Of a stretch of DNA of 64,000 bases, positions 33,967 to 41,638 are shown piece by piece; positions within the stretch are counted from its first letter, which is position 1; every line of letters starts with the position of its first letter. The notes under the pieces are model-generated. The model saw nothing but the letters and a program-made list of their open reading frames with translations, made no database searches and had not been told where the DNA came from. Source of the DNA: Streptomyces sp. SID13031 (GTDB lineage: Bacteria; Actinomycetota; Actinomycetes; Propionibacteriales; Kribbellaceae); contig NZ_JAAGLV010000008.1 in assembly GCF_010548305.1 (NCBI RefSeq), positions 124,001 to 188,000 of the forward strand, written 5' to 3'. A program made the position numbers and the translations under genes.

Positions 33967-34067
33967 CCGCCCCGTTTGAGGGGTTAACCCCCGAGAGCGT
34001 GGGTTGCCTCCCGAGAATCTCGCTGGGCAACCCACACTCTCGGGGGTTAACCCCTCAAACGGGGCGG
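33967..34067. terminator. Giant near-perfect hairpin between convergent genes
   Basis: Arms 33967-34008 and 34026-34067 are complementary at 41 of 42 positions, with one C-A mismatch. The 17-nt loop itself contains CGAGA-A-TCTCG. It sits between the converging nucleotidyltransferase and MetAP genes and probably terminates both. The arms contain GGGGTTAACCCC, a palindrome in its own right. Nothing else was recognised in the rest of the 258-bp gap. Confidence 0.8.
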
Positions 34068-34173
34068 ATGGACGATGGGGGCCGGGAGGCTCGGCCAGTT
34101 CTCGGCCTCGCAGAGAGTCAGCACACCAGGGAGGTGCGCTCGCTCGTACTACGTGGTCGTCACAGCAGCGTGG

Positions 34174-35022
34174 TTACGGCAGGGTGAGGACTTCGGCGCC
34201 GGTGTCGGTGACGAGCAGGGTGTGCTCGAACTGGGCGGTGCGCGACTTGTCCTTGGTGGTCGCGGTCCAGCCGTCGTCCCACAGGTCGTAGTCGTAGCTG
34301 CCCAGGGTGAGCATCGGCTCGATCGTGAATGTCATCCCGGGCTCGATCACGTCGTCGAAACGCTCATCGTCGTAGTGCGGGATGATCAGCCCGGAGTGGA
34401 ACGCGGTCGCGATCCCGTGCCCGGTGAAGTCGCGGACGACGCCGTAGCCGAAGCGTTTCGCGTACGACTCGATCACCCGGCCGATGATGCTTACCTGACG
34501 GCCCGGCTTGACCGCCTTGATGCCGCGGTTCAGCGCCTCGCGGGTGCGTTCGACCAGCAGCCGGCTCTCCTCGTCGACGTCGCCGACCAGGAAGGTCGCG
34601 TTGGTGTCGCCGTGCACGCCGTCGAGGAAGGCGGTGATGTCCACGTTCACGATGTCGCCGTCCTCCAGCGGGCGGTCGTCCGGGATGCCGTGGCAGATCA
34701 CCTCGTTGACCGAGGTACACAGGGACTTCGGGTAGCCGCGGTAGCCCAGCGTCGACGGGTAGGCGTTGCGCTCGACCAGGTAGTCGTGGCCGACCGCGTC
34801 CAGCTCGTCGGTGGTGACACCGGGCTTCGCGGCGGCGCCGACTGCCTCGAGTGCCCGCGCGGCGAGGGTGCTGGCGACGCGCATCTTCTCGACGAGTTCG
34901 GGCGACGTCACGAAAGACCCGTCGTACGGCGTCGGTGCGGGCTTGTCGACGTACTCGGGACGGGGAATGGAAGCGGGTACCGGACGGCGAGGCGAGATGA
35001 TGCCAGGAGTGAGAAGCGACAT
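34174..35022 (-). CDS. map: Methionine aminopeptidase, type I (MapB-like)
   Basis: Removes the initiator methionine from nascent proteins; cytosolic, two divalent metals. 282 residues. The metal ligands are in [20 protein letters not shown] (two Asp, about 133-145), GHGIATAFH (His, about 208), TIEPM (Glu, about 240) and QFEHTLLV (Glu, about 270). [18 protein letters not shown] contributes the substrate His. The N-terminal 40-residue extension with Pro-rich segments ([15 protein letters not shown]) is that of the actinobacterial second MetAP, whose PxxP stretch is thought to contact the ribosome. TAGAAT lies 9 nt before the ATG. It diverges from a small gene. Confidence 0.95.
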   Translation of the reverse strand: MSLLTPGIISPRRPVPASIPRPEYVDKPAPTPYDGSFVTSPELVEKMRVASTLAARALEAVGAAAKPGVTTDELDAVGHDYLVERNAYPSTLGYRGYPKSLCTSVNEVICHGIPDDRPLEDGDIVNVDITAFLDGVHGDTNATFLVGDVDEESRLLVERTREALNRGIKAVKPGRQVSIIGRVIESYAKRFGYGVVRDFTGHGIATAFHSGLIIPHYDDERFDDVIEPGMTFTIEPMLTLGSYDYDLWDDGWTATTKDKSRTAQFEHTLLVTDTGAEVLTLP

Positions 35023-35075
35023 GGTGAGATCATTCTAGTGAGCCGTTAAAACACTTCAGGAGGTGGTCAGCCCTA

Positions 35076-35264
35076 ATGAGCGACGATCACAGCAACGAGT
35101 GGTACTACAACACCAAGACCGGCAAGGTCGAGCCGTACCAGGGCGAGAAGTCCGGCGACCGGCTCGGACCGTACAGCTCCCCGGAGGAAGCGGCCCGGGC
35201 GCTGGAGAAGGTCCAGGAACGCAACGAGAGCTGGGACAACGACCCGAAGTGGAATGACGACTGA
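35076..35264 (+). CDS. Small SPOR-like conserved protein
   Basis: A 62-residue acidic protein with WYYNTKTGKVEPYQGEKSGDRLGPYSS followed by an amphipathic helix EEAARALEKVQERNESWD. The pattern (WYYN..G, LGPYSSPEEA) resembles the SPOR-like small proteins of actinobacteria. No signal peptide or membrane segment. A strong AGGAGGTGG lies 10-11 nt before the ATG. It diverges from the MetAP gene and ends at an intrinsic terminator. Role unknown. Confidence 0.78.
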   Translation: MSDDHSNEWYYNTKTGKVEPYQGEKSGDRLGPYSSPEEAARALEKVQERNESWDNDPKWNDD

Positions 35265-35297
35265 GCAGTTGCCGCTGAATCATCGGCAGCCGGTATG

Positions 35298-35334
35298 ACC
35301 GAAGGGCACCACCGTCGCGGTGGTGCCCTTCGGT
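35298..35334. terminator. Bidirectional intrinsic terminator
   Basis: Perfect 17-bp stem ACCGAAGGGCACCACCG / CGGTGGTGCCCTTCGGT with a 3-nt loop and a TTTGT tail on the plus strand. It is located between the converging small SPOR-like gene and the histone-H1-like gene. Confidence 0.9.
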
Positions 35335-35354
35335 TTGTACTGCGCTGACAGTCG

Positions 35355-35975
35355 TCAGGCCTTCTTCGCGGCGGCCTTGCGCGCCGGTGCCTTCCGCGCC
35401 GTCGTCGCCCGCTTGGCGACGGCCGGACGCGCGGGTGCCTTCTTGGCGGCGACCTTGCGGGCCGGAGCCTTCTTCGCGGCGACCTTGCGGACCGGAGCCT
35501 TCTTGGCCGCGACCTTCCGGGCCGGTGCCTTCTTGGCGGCGACCTTCTTCGCGGGAGCCTTCTTCGCGACGGTCTTCTTCGCCGGCGCCTTCTTGGCCGG
35601 GGCCTTCTTCGCGACGGTCTTCTTGGCGACCGTCTTCTTCGCGGTCACCTTCTTCGCCGGGGCCTTCTTGGCGACCGTCTTCTTGGCGGTCACCTTCTTG
35701 GCCGGGGCCTTCTTCGCGACCGTCTTCTTGGCCGGCGCCTTCTTGGCAACGGTCTTCTTGGCGACCGTCTTCTTCGCCGGCGCCTTCTTCGCGGCGACCT
35801 TCGTGGCCGGTGCCTTCTTCGCCGCTGTCACCTTCTTCGCCGGTGCCTTCTTGGCCGCGGTGACCTTACGTGCAGTGGTCGTCTTCGCGGCGCTGGCCTT
35901 CTTGGCGACGGTCTTCTTGGCGGGAGAAGCCTTTTTGGCTGTCGCCTTCCCTGCGGCTGCCTTTGTGGCTGGCAC
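35355..35975 (-). CDS. Lys/Ala-rich histone H1-like protein
   Basis: A 206-residue, extremely basic protein made almost entirely of repeats such as AAKKAPAKK and [11 protein letters not shown], with more Arg near the C-terminus ([20 protein letters not shown]). This composition matches bacterial H1-like nucleoid proteins and the C-terminal tail of actinobacterial HU. No HU globular domain is present, so it is a stand-alone tail-type protein that should bind DNA without sequence preference. The GTG at 35973-35975 follows AAGGAGG by 4 nt; the longer frame to 36026 is unlikely. The DNA has short tandem repeats, so length variation between strains is expected. Confidence 0.88.
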   Translation of the reverse strand: MPATKAAAGKATAKKASPAKKTVAKKASAAKTTTARKVTAAKKAPAKKVTAAKKAPATKVAAKKAPAKKTVAKKTVAKKAPAKKTVAKKAPAKKVTAKKTVAKKAPAKKVTAKKTVAKKTVAKKAPAKKAPAKKTVAKKAPAKKVAAKKAPARKVAAKKAPVRKVAAKKAPARKVAAKKAPARPAVAKRATTARKAPARKAAAKKA

Positions 35976-36288
35976 TCTGCCTCCTTGGTGCGCTGAGGAA
36001 AACCACGGTGGATTCCTCGTCGTCATGATGATGACAACACTTGTGCCGTACGTAAAGCACCCGAAACGTCTGCACGTTAAGGCGTCCCGGAGTTCAATCG
36101 CGGTGTTATGTCCGAAAACCCTTGCAGAGTTGGGTTTTCACCGTTGCGGTAGCCTGCCGGACAGCGCCAAAGAAATGTTGGCGACACGCGCGCAAACTTG
36201 CCGCGCTCGCGTCGAATCGGTGTGCTTTCGGCACAGTGTTGTCATCGGCAACGTCTGCGCGAGGGCCTCGCAAAGAGGAGGAGAACGC
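35976..36288. other. Gene-free divergent region, relatively AT-rich
   Basis: About 310 bp between the divergent H1-like and metal-receptor genes. It is less GC-rich than its surroundings. It holds a hairpin GAAAACCC (36114-36121) / GGGTTTTC (36132-36139) with a 10-nt loop. No ORF with family resemblance was recognised. It probably contains both promoters. Confidence 0.5.
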
Positions 36289-37026
36289 ATGCGGGACGAC
36301 CTCGGATCGGTTGTCGGTCTGCCGTCACGAGTACGTCGTGTGGTCAGCATCGTGCCGTCTTTGACGGAGGCGATCGCGACGTCGCACGCGCACCTTCTCG
36401 TCGGCGCGACCGATTGGTGCACGCATCCCGCCGACCTCGACGTGACGCGCGTTCGCGGTACGAAGAACCCCGACCTCGAACTCATTCGCGAACTCGCGCC
36501 CGACGTCGTGATCGCGAACGAAGAAGAGAATCGCGGCGCCGATCTCGCCGCGTTGCGCAGTAGTGGACTAGCCGTCTGGGTGACCGCGCCGACCACCGTC
36601 GAGCAATCACTGAACTCACTGGAACGAATGCTCGGCGCAGTCACCGGCGAAGTGCCGCAGTGGCTCGAGCGAGCGCGCGCAGTGTGGAGTACGCCGTACG
36701 CCGGACCGCGCCGGCGAGCGCTGATTCCGATCTGGCGGCGGCCGTGGATGGCGTTGGGCCGGGACACCTTCGCGGGCGATCTGTTGCAAAGACTGGGCGT
36801 CGACAATGTGCTCGCACAATCACCCGAGCGCTATCCGAAAGTCGACCTGGCGGCGTTACCGGAGTACGACCTGGTGGTGCTCCCGGATGAGCCTTATGCG
36901 TTCTCGCCCGACGACGGACCGGAGGCTTTCGAGCGGCCCGCGTTTAACGTCAGCGGGCGTCATCTGACCTGGTACGGGCCGTCGCTGGTCGAGGCGCGGG
37001 CGATGCTGACCGAACAGCTGACGTGA
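36289..37026 (+). CDS. Helical-backbone metal/cobalamin receptor-like protein without signal peptide
   Basis: A 245-residue protein of the class III (helical backbone) substrate-binding fold (PF01497 type): RRVVSIVPSLTEAIATSHAHLLVGATDWC at the start, then LELIRELAPDVVIANEEENR, and WRRPWMALGRDTFAGDLLQRLGVDNV. Exported relatives deliver cobalamin, haem or siderophore-bound iron to ABC importers. Here no signal peptide or lipobox is visible and no permease genes adjoin, so it may be cytosolic. GAGGAGGAG lies 5 nt before the ATG; a much longer frame through the H1-like gene is an antisense artefact. Downstream is an iron-box-controlled small gene, suggesting an iron link. Confidence 0.82.
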   Translation: MRDDLGSVVGLPSRVRRVVSIVPSLTEAIATSHAHLLVGATDWCTHPADLDVTRVRGTKNPDLELIRELAPDVVIANEEENRGADLAALRSSGLAVWVTAPTTVEQSLNSLERMLGAVTGEVPQWLERARAVWSTPYAGPRRRALIPIWRRPWMALGRDTFAGDLLQRLGVDNVLAQSPERYPKVDLAALPEYDLVVLPDEPYAFSPDDGPEAFERPAFNVSGRHLTWYGPSLVEARAMLTEQLT

Positions 37027-37061
37027 CCTGCGACACGATGATTGCGCTGTCAGGTAGACGG

Positions 37062-37080
37062 TTAGGCCAGCCTCACCTAC
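37062..37080 (+). promoter_or_regulatory. Putative IdeR/DtxR iron box
   Basis: TTAGGCCAGCCTCACCTAC matches the IdeR/DmdR consensus TTAGGTTAGGCTAACCTAA at 14 of 19 positions. Its right end overlaps a TACTCT -10-like hexamer (37078-37083), so a bound repressor would block transcription of the downstream small gene. Confidence 0.55.
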
Positions 37081-37089
37081 TCTTACGGC

Positions 37090-37266
37090 GTGCCGTCGAT
37101 GACCGCGAAGAAGAAGTGCTGCAAGGACAAGCCGAGGTGCAAGAAGTGCCCGGTTGTCCTCAAGCGGCTGTCCGATGCAGGCTGCGCCGAGCGCCTCGAC
37201 CTGCGGCACTACGTCGTGGACAAGAAACTGCCGAAGAAGCTCCTCAAGCAGGTCCGCGCTCGCTGA
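37090..37266 (+). CDS. Small Cys/Lys-rich protein
   Basis: A 58-residue basic protein from the GTG at 37090, or 55 residues from the ATG at 37099. The N-terminal half carries KKKCCKDKPRCKKCPVVLKRL, with CC, C-x-x-C and a further Cys (GCAERL), a spacing suited to binding a metal ion or Fe-S/zinc site. The C-terminal half is Lys/Leu-rich (KKLPKKLLKQVRAR). TACTCT ends 6 nt before the GTG, so the mRNA may be leaderless. An iron-box-like sequence overlaps this promoter. I know similar small proteins occur in other actinobacteria but no function is established. Confidence 0.75.
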   Translation: MPSMTAKKKCCKDKPRCKKCPVVLKRLSDAGCAERLDLRHYVVDKKLPKKLLKQVRAR

Positions 37267-37325
37267 GGCCTGCCCGCTGAGGCCCGCGCTGTGCGGCCCG
37301 CGCTCTGCGGCACGGGCCGCCGGGG

Positions 37326-37829
37326 TCAGGACGCCTCGCGCTCGCGGTACCGGATCGCCTCGACCGCCCGCCGGAGCAGGTCGGGGATCGTGCTGTGCGC
37401 GGCCTGACCGGTCGCCTCCAGCTCGTCGGGATGCCACCAGCCGTGCGCGCTGATCGTCTCCAGCTCGAGCTGCTCCTGGTTGGCGAAGCTCACCTCGACG
37501 GTGTCCACGCCGACCGCGAAGAACGTCTGGTGCTGGATGATCGGGCAGCCGCCCCACTCGAACTCGATCGTGTTCGTCGCCACCGGCGCACCGAGCTGCT
37601 CGGCCGGCCAGACGATGCCGACCTCCTCGCGCAGTTCGCGGCTGCCGGCCTGCTCGACCGTCTCGCCCGCCTCGACGCCACCGCCGATCGTGAACCAGTA
37701 CGGCGTCTGCGGTTTCAGCGGGTCCCAGCCGTGCAGCAGTAACACCTTGCCGTCCGGGCGGACAGGCAGGACGCGGGCCGTCGTACGCCGGACGACGGTG
37801 CCGGGCGGTGGCAGGCGGGGATCAGTCAC
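37326..37829 (-). CDS. Nudix hydrolase
   Basis: A 167-residue Nudix pyrophosphohydrolase. The Nudix box GGGVEAGETVEQAGSRELREEVGI (about residues 49-72) matches Gx5Ex7REUxEExGU fully. Only general housekeeping hydrolysis of nucleoside diphosphate derivatives can be inferred. ARVLPVRPDGKVLLLHGWD precedes the box. It is cytosolic and diverges from an aldo/keto reductase. Confidence 0.93.
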   Translation of the reverse strand: MTDPRLPPPGTVVRRTTARVLPVRPDGKVLLLHGWDPLKPQTPYWFTIGGGVEAGETVEQAGSRELREEVGIVWPAEQLGAPVATNTIEFEWGGCPIIQHQTFFAVGVDTVEVSFANQEQLELETISAHGWWHPDELEATGQAAHSTIPDLLRRAVEAIRYREREAS

Positions 37830-37948
37830 ACCTCAAAACGCTAGACGACACCGCCCGTACTGCGACGCGTCGCGCGGCGCGTCTCGTCAGTGCGTCCCAA
37901 ATGCGGGGACATGGCAACTGCTGTTGGGTGCGGTGAGACGATCGAGCT

Positions 37949-38863
37949 ATGACTGCACGCATCGGCCTCGGACTCGCCGCACTCGGGCGGCCGGGGTACA
38001 TCAATCTCGGCCATGACCAGGATCTCCCGCCGGGCTGTGAGGTCGAGGATCTCCGCCGCCGGACGCATGAGCTGCTGGAGCAGGCGTGGCGGGCCGGCGT
38101 CCGGTATTTCGACGCGGCGCGTTCGTATGGTTTGGCCGAAACGTTCCTGGGGGAGTGGCTGACGCCCGAGCGACGCAGCCAGCTCACCATCGGGTCGAAG
38201 TGGGGCTACACCTACGTCGCCGACTGGCGGCACGACGCGGACACGCACGAGGTGAAGGACCACTCGCTCGGGACGTTCGAAAGGCAGTGGCCCGAGACGG
38301 TGCAGGCGCTCGGCAGCGCGCCTGACTTCTACTTGGTGCACAGCCTCACGTCAGACAGTCCGGCGCTCGACGACGCGAAGTTGCTCGATCGTCTGCGTGA
38401 GCTGGCTGACAGCGGAGTACGGGTCGGCCTGTCGACGAGCGGACCGCGGCAGGCAGAGACGTTGCGCAAGGCACTCTCCCTGGCTCAGTCTCTGGACGGC
38501 CCTTTCACGGCGGTCCAGTCCACTTGGAACGTGCTCGAGCCGTCCGCTGGTCCCGCGCTGGCCGAGGCGCACGACGCGGGCTGGTTCGTCGTGGTGAAGG
38601 AAGCGGTGGCCAACGGCCGGCTCACCGCGAAGGCGGGCGAGACGCCCTTCAATGCCTTCGCAGCCCAGCACCAGCTAGCCCCCGACTCGCTGGCCATCGG
38701 TGCCGCAGCCGCCCAGCCGTGGGCCGACATCGTCCTGAGCGGCGCGACGACCGCCGAGCAACTCGAGAGCAACCTGGCCCCCGTAGTACAAGGGCCCCTG
38801 GTCGAGTTCGTCCAGGAGCCCTACGAGTACTGGTCGGAGCGTTCAGCCCTGCCTTGGATCTGA
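37949..38863 (+). CDS. Aldo/keto reductase
   Basis: A 304-residue NAD(P)H-dependent oxidoreductase with an (alpha/beta)8 barrel. Signs are GVRYFDAARSYGLAETFLGEWL (catalytic Asp and Tyr, about residues 50-60), IGSKWGYTY (catalytic Lys, about 84), DFYLVHSL (His, about 130) and the C-terminal cofactor stretch VLSGATTAEQLESNL. The order matches the AKR family, though it is shorter at the N-terminus than sugar reductases. The carbonyl substrate is unknown. It is convergent with panB with only 4 nt between the stops. Confidence 0.9.
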   Translation: MTARIGLGLAALGRPGYINLGHDQDLPPGCEVEDLRRRTHELLEQAWRAGVRYFDAARSYGLAETFLGEWLTPERRSQLTIGSKWGYTYVADWRHDADTHEVKDHSLGTFERQWPETVQALGSAPDFYLVHSLTSDSPALDDAKLLDRLRELADSGVRVGLSTSGPRQAETLRKALSLAQSLDGPFTAVQSTWNVLEPSAGPALAEAHDAGWFVVVKEAVANGRLTAKAGETPFNAFAAQHQLAPDSLAIGAAAAQPWADIVLSGATTAEQLESNLAPVVQGPLVEFVQEPYEYWSERSALPWI

Positions 38864-38867
38864 AGCG

Positions 38868-41558
38868 CTAGAAGGTGTGTTCGTCGGCCGGGAAGCTACC
38901 GGCGGTGACTTCGGCGGCGAAAGTGGTGGCGGCGTTGGTGAGGATGCCGCGCAGGTCGGCGTACTGCTTGACGAAGCGCGGCATCTGACCTGACCGCATC
39001 CCGGCCATGTCCTGCCAGACGAGCACCTGGGCGTCGGTGTCGCGGCCGGCGCCGATGCCGATCGTCGGGATCGAGATGCGCTTGGTGATCTCCGCGGAGA
39101 CGTCGCCCGGCACCATCTCGAGGACCACCGAGAAGGCACCGGCCTCAGCCAGCGCGACCGCGTCGTCGATCAGCGCGGCCGCCTGGTCGCCGCGGCCTTG
39201 CACGCGGTAGCCGCCGATCGTGTGCTCGCTCTGCGGGGTGAAGCCGATGTGGGCCATCACCGGGATCCCGGACTGGGTCAGCTTCTCCACCGCCGGTACG
39301 ACGGTCCGCCCGCCCTCCAGCTTCACCGCGTGCACGCCCGCCTCCTTCATGAACCGGACTGCGGTGTGGAAGGCCTGCTCGGGCGATGCCTGGTACGAAC
39401 CGAACGGCAGGTCGGCGACGACCAGCGCTCGCTCGACGGCGCCCGCGACCGCCCGCGAAAGCGGGATCAGCTCGTCGACGGTGACGCGCAGAGTCGACTC
39501 GTAGCCGAAGACGTTGTTCGCGGCGGAGTCGCCGACCAGCAGCACCGGGATGCCGGCCTGGTCGAAGATCTCAGCGGTGTACTGGTCGTAGGCGGTCAGC
39601 ATCGCCCACTTTTCGCCGCGGTTCTTCATGTCCCGCAGATGATGGATCCGGTACCGCCGTGGACGCTTGCTCGCGTCCGCCGGCGTACTGCTCCCGCCTG
39701 GTGAACCTAGTGCGGAGCCACCGGCGTCTCCGCCGATGCTGTTGCTCACGGTGCTCGGCTTGCCCGCGTCCTTGGGCGTGGTGGTCTCTGCGGACGTCTC
39801 AGCCTTCGCAGGCGATGCCCCTGCTCGGCGGGCACGGTGAGAGCTCACGGGTGTCTCAGGCACTTGACTCGGCGCGTCCTGCTGTACGTCGGCCCGCCGC
39901 CGCGCGCCTGCAGTGCGTTGCGGGTTCTCCGGCTCGCTCTCCTGCAAGGAGCCGGTGGAGGAGGGCGCAGCGCTCAGCGGGGCGTTGCTCTCGTACTCCG
40001 CGGACGGGTCCGACGGGTAGCCATTGGCGGAACTGGACGCACTGGCAGGAGGTGCCGACGCAGGCGTCGGCGCACTACCGGTCCAGCCAGTCGGGCCCTG
40101 GCCACCAGGTCCAGGCCGATGTGCGGGGCCGGCCTGGCCTTGGTTGCCCTGGCCCTGGTTGCTCTGGCCGCCTTGGCTGCCTGGTGCGGTCGGGTTCTGG
40201 TTACCGGCCGTCGAGCTGTTGCCCGGTGCGGGGGCAGGACCCTGCAACGGACCACCGGCGGCCGAGTTGCCCAGTGGAAGGCTGGTGGCGCCGGTGGTAC
40301 CGAGCCCATTGGAACCGCCGAGACCATTGGGGGAGCGCAGCCCGTTCGAGCCCGGGCCCGCCGGCGGTCCGGCGGGGCCTGGCGGCGGTGTAGGTGCCGA
40401 CAGGCCGTTGGAGCCCGCCGGGCGTGACTCGGGACCGGCTTGGGTCCAGCCGTTGCTCGACGGAGTGCCGTTGGAGCTGTGCGGGGCAAGGCCGTTTCCT
40501 GCCGGGCCAGGGGCGCCGGGGCGCGGTGCTTGCCCACCTGGGCCGGCGCCTGGCGGAGTACCGGGACCTGGTTGTCCTGGACGGTTCGGCGGGGGACCGC
40601 TGGTGCCGTTGCGCCCGGCACCGAACGGGCTCTGCTGCTGCGGCGGCCCCGGCGGCGGCTGCTGGCGGGGGAACGGAGGCTGCTCGGCAAAGCCCCGCTC
40701 CTGATACCGCTCCTGCTGCTGCCGCTCCAACGCCTGCCGCTCCTGCGCAGCACGTTCTTGCGCCGCACGCTCTTGCGCAGCGCGTTCTTGTACGACGCGT
40801 TCCTGCGCGGCCCGCTCTTGGGCAGCCCGCTCTTGCGCGACGCGTTCTTGGGTTGCCCGCTCTTGCGCCGCGCGCTCCTGGGCAACTCGCTCCTGAGTCG
40901 CGCGCTCCTGCGCGGCTCGCTCGCTGGCCTCCTGTGCGGCACGTGCCTGCGCTGCCCGTTCCAGAGTCGCCCGCTCCAGAGCGACGCGCTCTTGCGCAGC
41001 ACGCTCTTGCGCGGCCCGCTCCTGGGCGGCGCGGTCTTCGGCCGGGCGCTCCTGGTACGGCGGTCGTGGTGCGAACGGTGAGGACTGCTCGTACCCACCG
41101 GACTCCCGCTCGCCCCATGGCGGCGAGTCGCCGTACGACGCCGGGTCGGCGACCTCCTGCTGGTACCCACCGGGGGCGTAATCGCGCTCCGGCAGGAACG
41201 GCGGCTTCGGTACATACGGCTGCTGCGGCACCGGGCCGCGCTCGTACGACCTCGGGGCGTTCGGCAGCGACGGCGCGGGGTCGAGCCCGTCCAGCGAGGG
41301 CGAACGCTCGCGCCAGCCGCCGTCGCCGGAGCGTTCGGCGTACCCATAGTCCGAGCGGTGCTGATCCTCGGTTGTCCGGTTCTTCGGTCCGGTCCCGTAC
41401 GGCGCCGGCAGCTCGTCGTCGGCGTCGCCGTTGGTACCGGCCGACATGAAGTTGTCAACCATGGGCTCATCGTCCCACCGTTGCTCAGGGTGAGCGCTAC
41501 CGGTCGACGCTGAGGGATCGCTCACACCTGACGCGTCAGGCTTCTGGGGTGCGGGCAC
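38868..41558 (-). CDS. panB: PanB ketopantoate hydroxymethyltransferase with giant low-complexity N-terminus
   Basis: The C-terminal 270 residues (from about 634) are a complete PanB, which makes ketopantoate from 2-oxoisovalerate and methylene-tetrahydrofolate for pantothenate synthesis. Motifs: [76 protein letters not shown]. In front lie about 630 extra residues: an acidic, Tyr/Pro-rich segment, about 100 residues of [10 protein letters not shown] repeats (about 174-274, coiled-coil forming), then a Pro/Gly/Asn/Ser-rich stretch. Ordinary PanB is about 280 residues. The frame stays open upstream to a CTG (41640-41642) overlapping the nadE stop as CTGA, so the protein may be 28 residues longer. 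A shorter PanB from an internal GTG cannot be excluded. Confidence 0.85.
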   Translation of the reverse strand: MPAPQKPDASGVSDPSASTGSAHPEQRWDDEPMVDNFMSAGTNGDADDELPAPYGTGPKNRTTEDQHRSDYGYAERSGDGGWRERSPSLDGLDPAPSLPNAPRSYERGPVPQQPYVPKPPFLPERDYAPGGYQQEVADPASYGDSPPWGERESGGYEQSSPFAPRPPYQERPAEDRAAQERAAQERAAQERVALERATLERAAQARAAQEASERAAQERATQERVAQERAAQERATQERVAQERAAQERAAQERVVQERAAQERAAQERAAQERQALERQQQERYQERGFAEQPPFPRQQPPPGPPQQQSPFGAGRNGTSGPPPNRPGQPGPGTPPGAGPGGQAPRPGAPGPAGNGLAPHSSNGTPSSNGWTQAGPESRPAGSNGLSAPTPPPGPAGPPAGPGSNGLRSPNGLGGSNGLGTTGATSLPLGNSAAGGPLQGPAPAPGNSSTAGNQNPTAPGSQGGQSNQGQGNQGQAGPAHRPGPGGQGPTGWTGSAPTPASAPPASASSSANGYPSDPSAEYESNAPLSAAPSSTGSLQESEPENPQRTAGARRRADVQQDAPSQVPETPVSSHRARRAGASPAKAETSAETTTPKDAGKPSTVSNSIGGDAGGSALGSPGGSSTPADASKRPRRYRIHHLRDMKNRGEKWAMLTAYDQYTAEIFDQAGIPVLLVGDSAANNVFGYESTLRVTVDELIPLSRAVAGAVERALVVADLPFGSYQASPEQAFHTAVRFMKEAGVHAVKLEGGRTVVPAVEKLTQSGIPVMAHIGFTPQSEHTIGGYRVQGRGDQAAALIDDAVALAEAGAFSVVLEMVPGDVSAEITKRISIPTIGIGAGRDTDAQVLVWQDMAGMRSGQMPRFVKQYADLRGILTNAATTFAAEVTAGSFPADEHTF

Positions 41559-41638
41559 GCTGAAGGCATCCGCCTGATCGGGATCCTCGGGCGGGAAGAA
41601 CGGGCTGTCGTTGAACGGGCGGTTTCGCCAAGAGCCAC

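Noticed and set aside
35320-36288. Plus-strand frame with [14 protein letters not shown]-type repeats upstream of the metal receptor
   Set aside because: This is the antisense of the Lys/Ala repeat gene. It only seems joined to the receptor because no stop intervenes; GAGGAGGAG and the ATG at 36289 mark the real start.
40735-41040. CRISPR-like repeat array
   Set aside because: The repeats are short, in frame, and encode AAQER units; no unique spacers of constant length.
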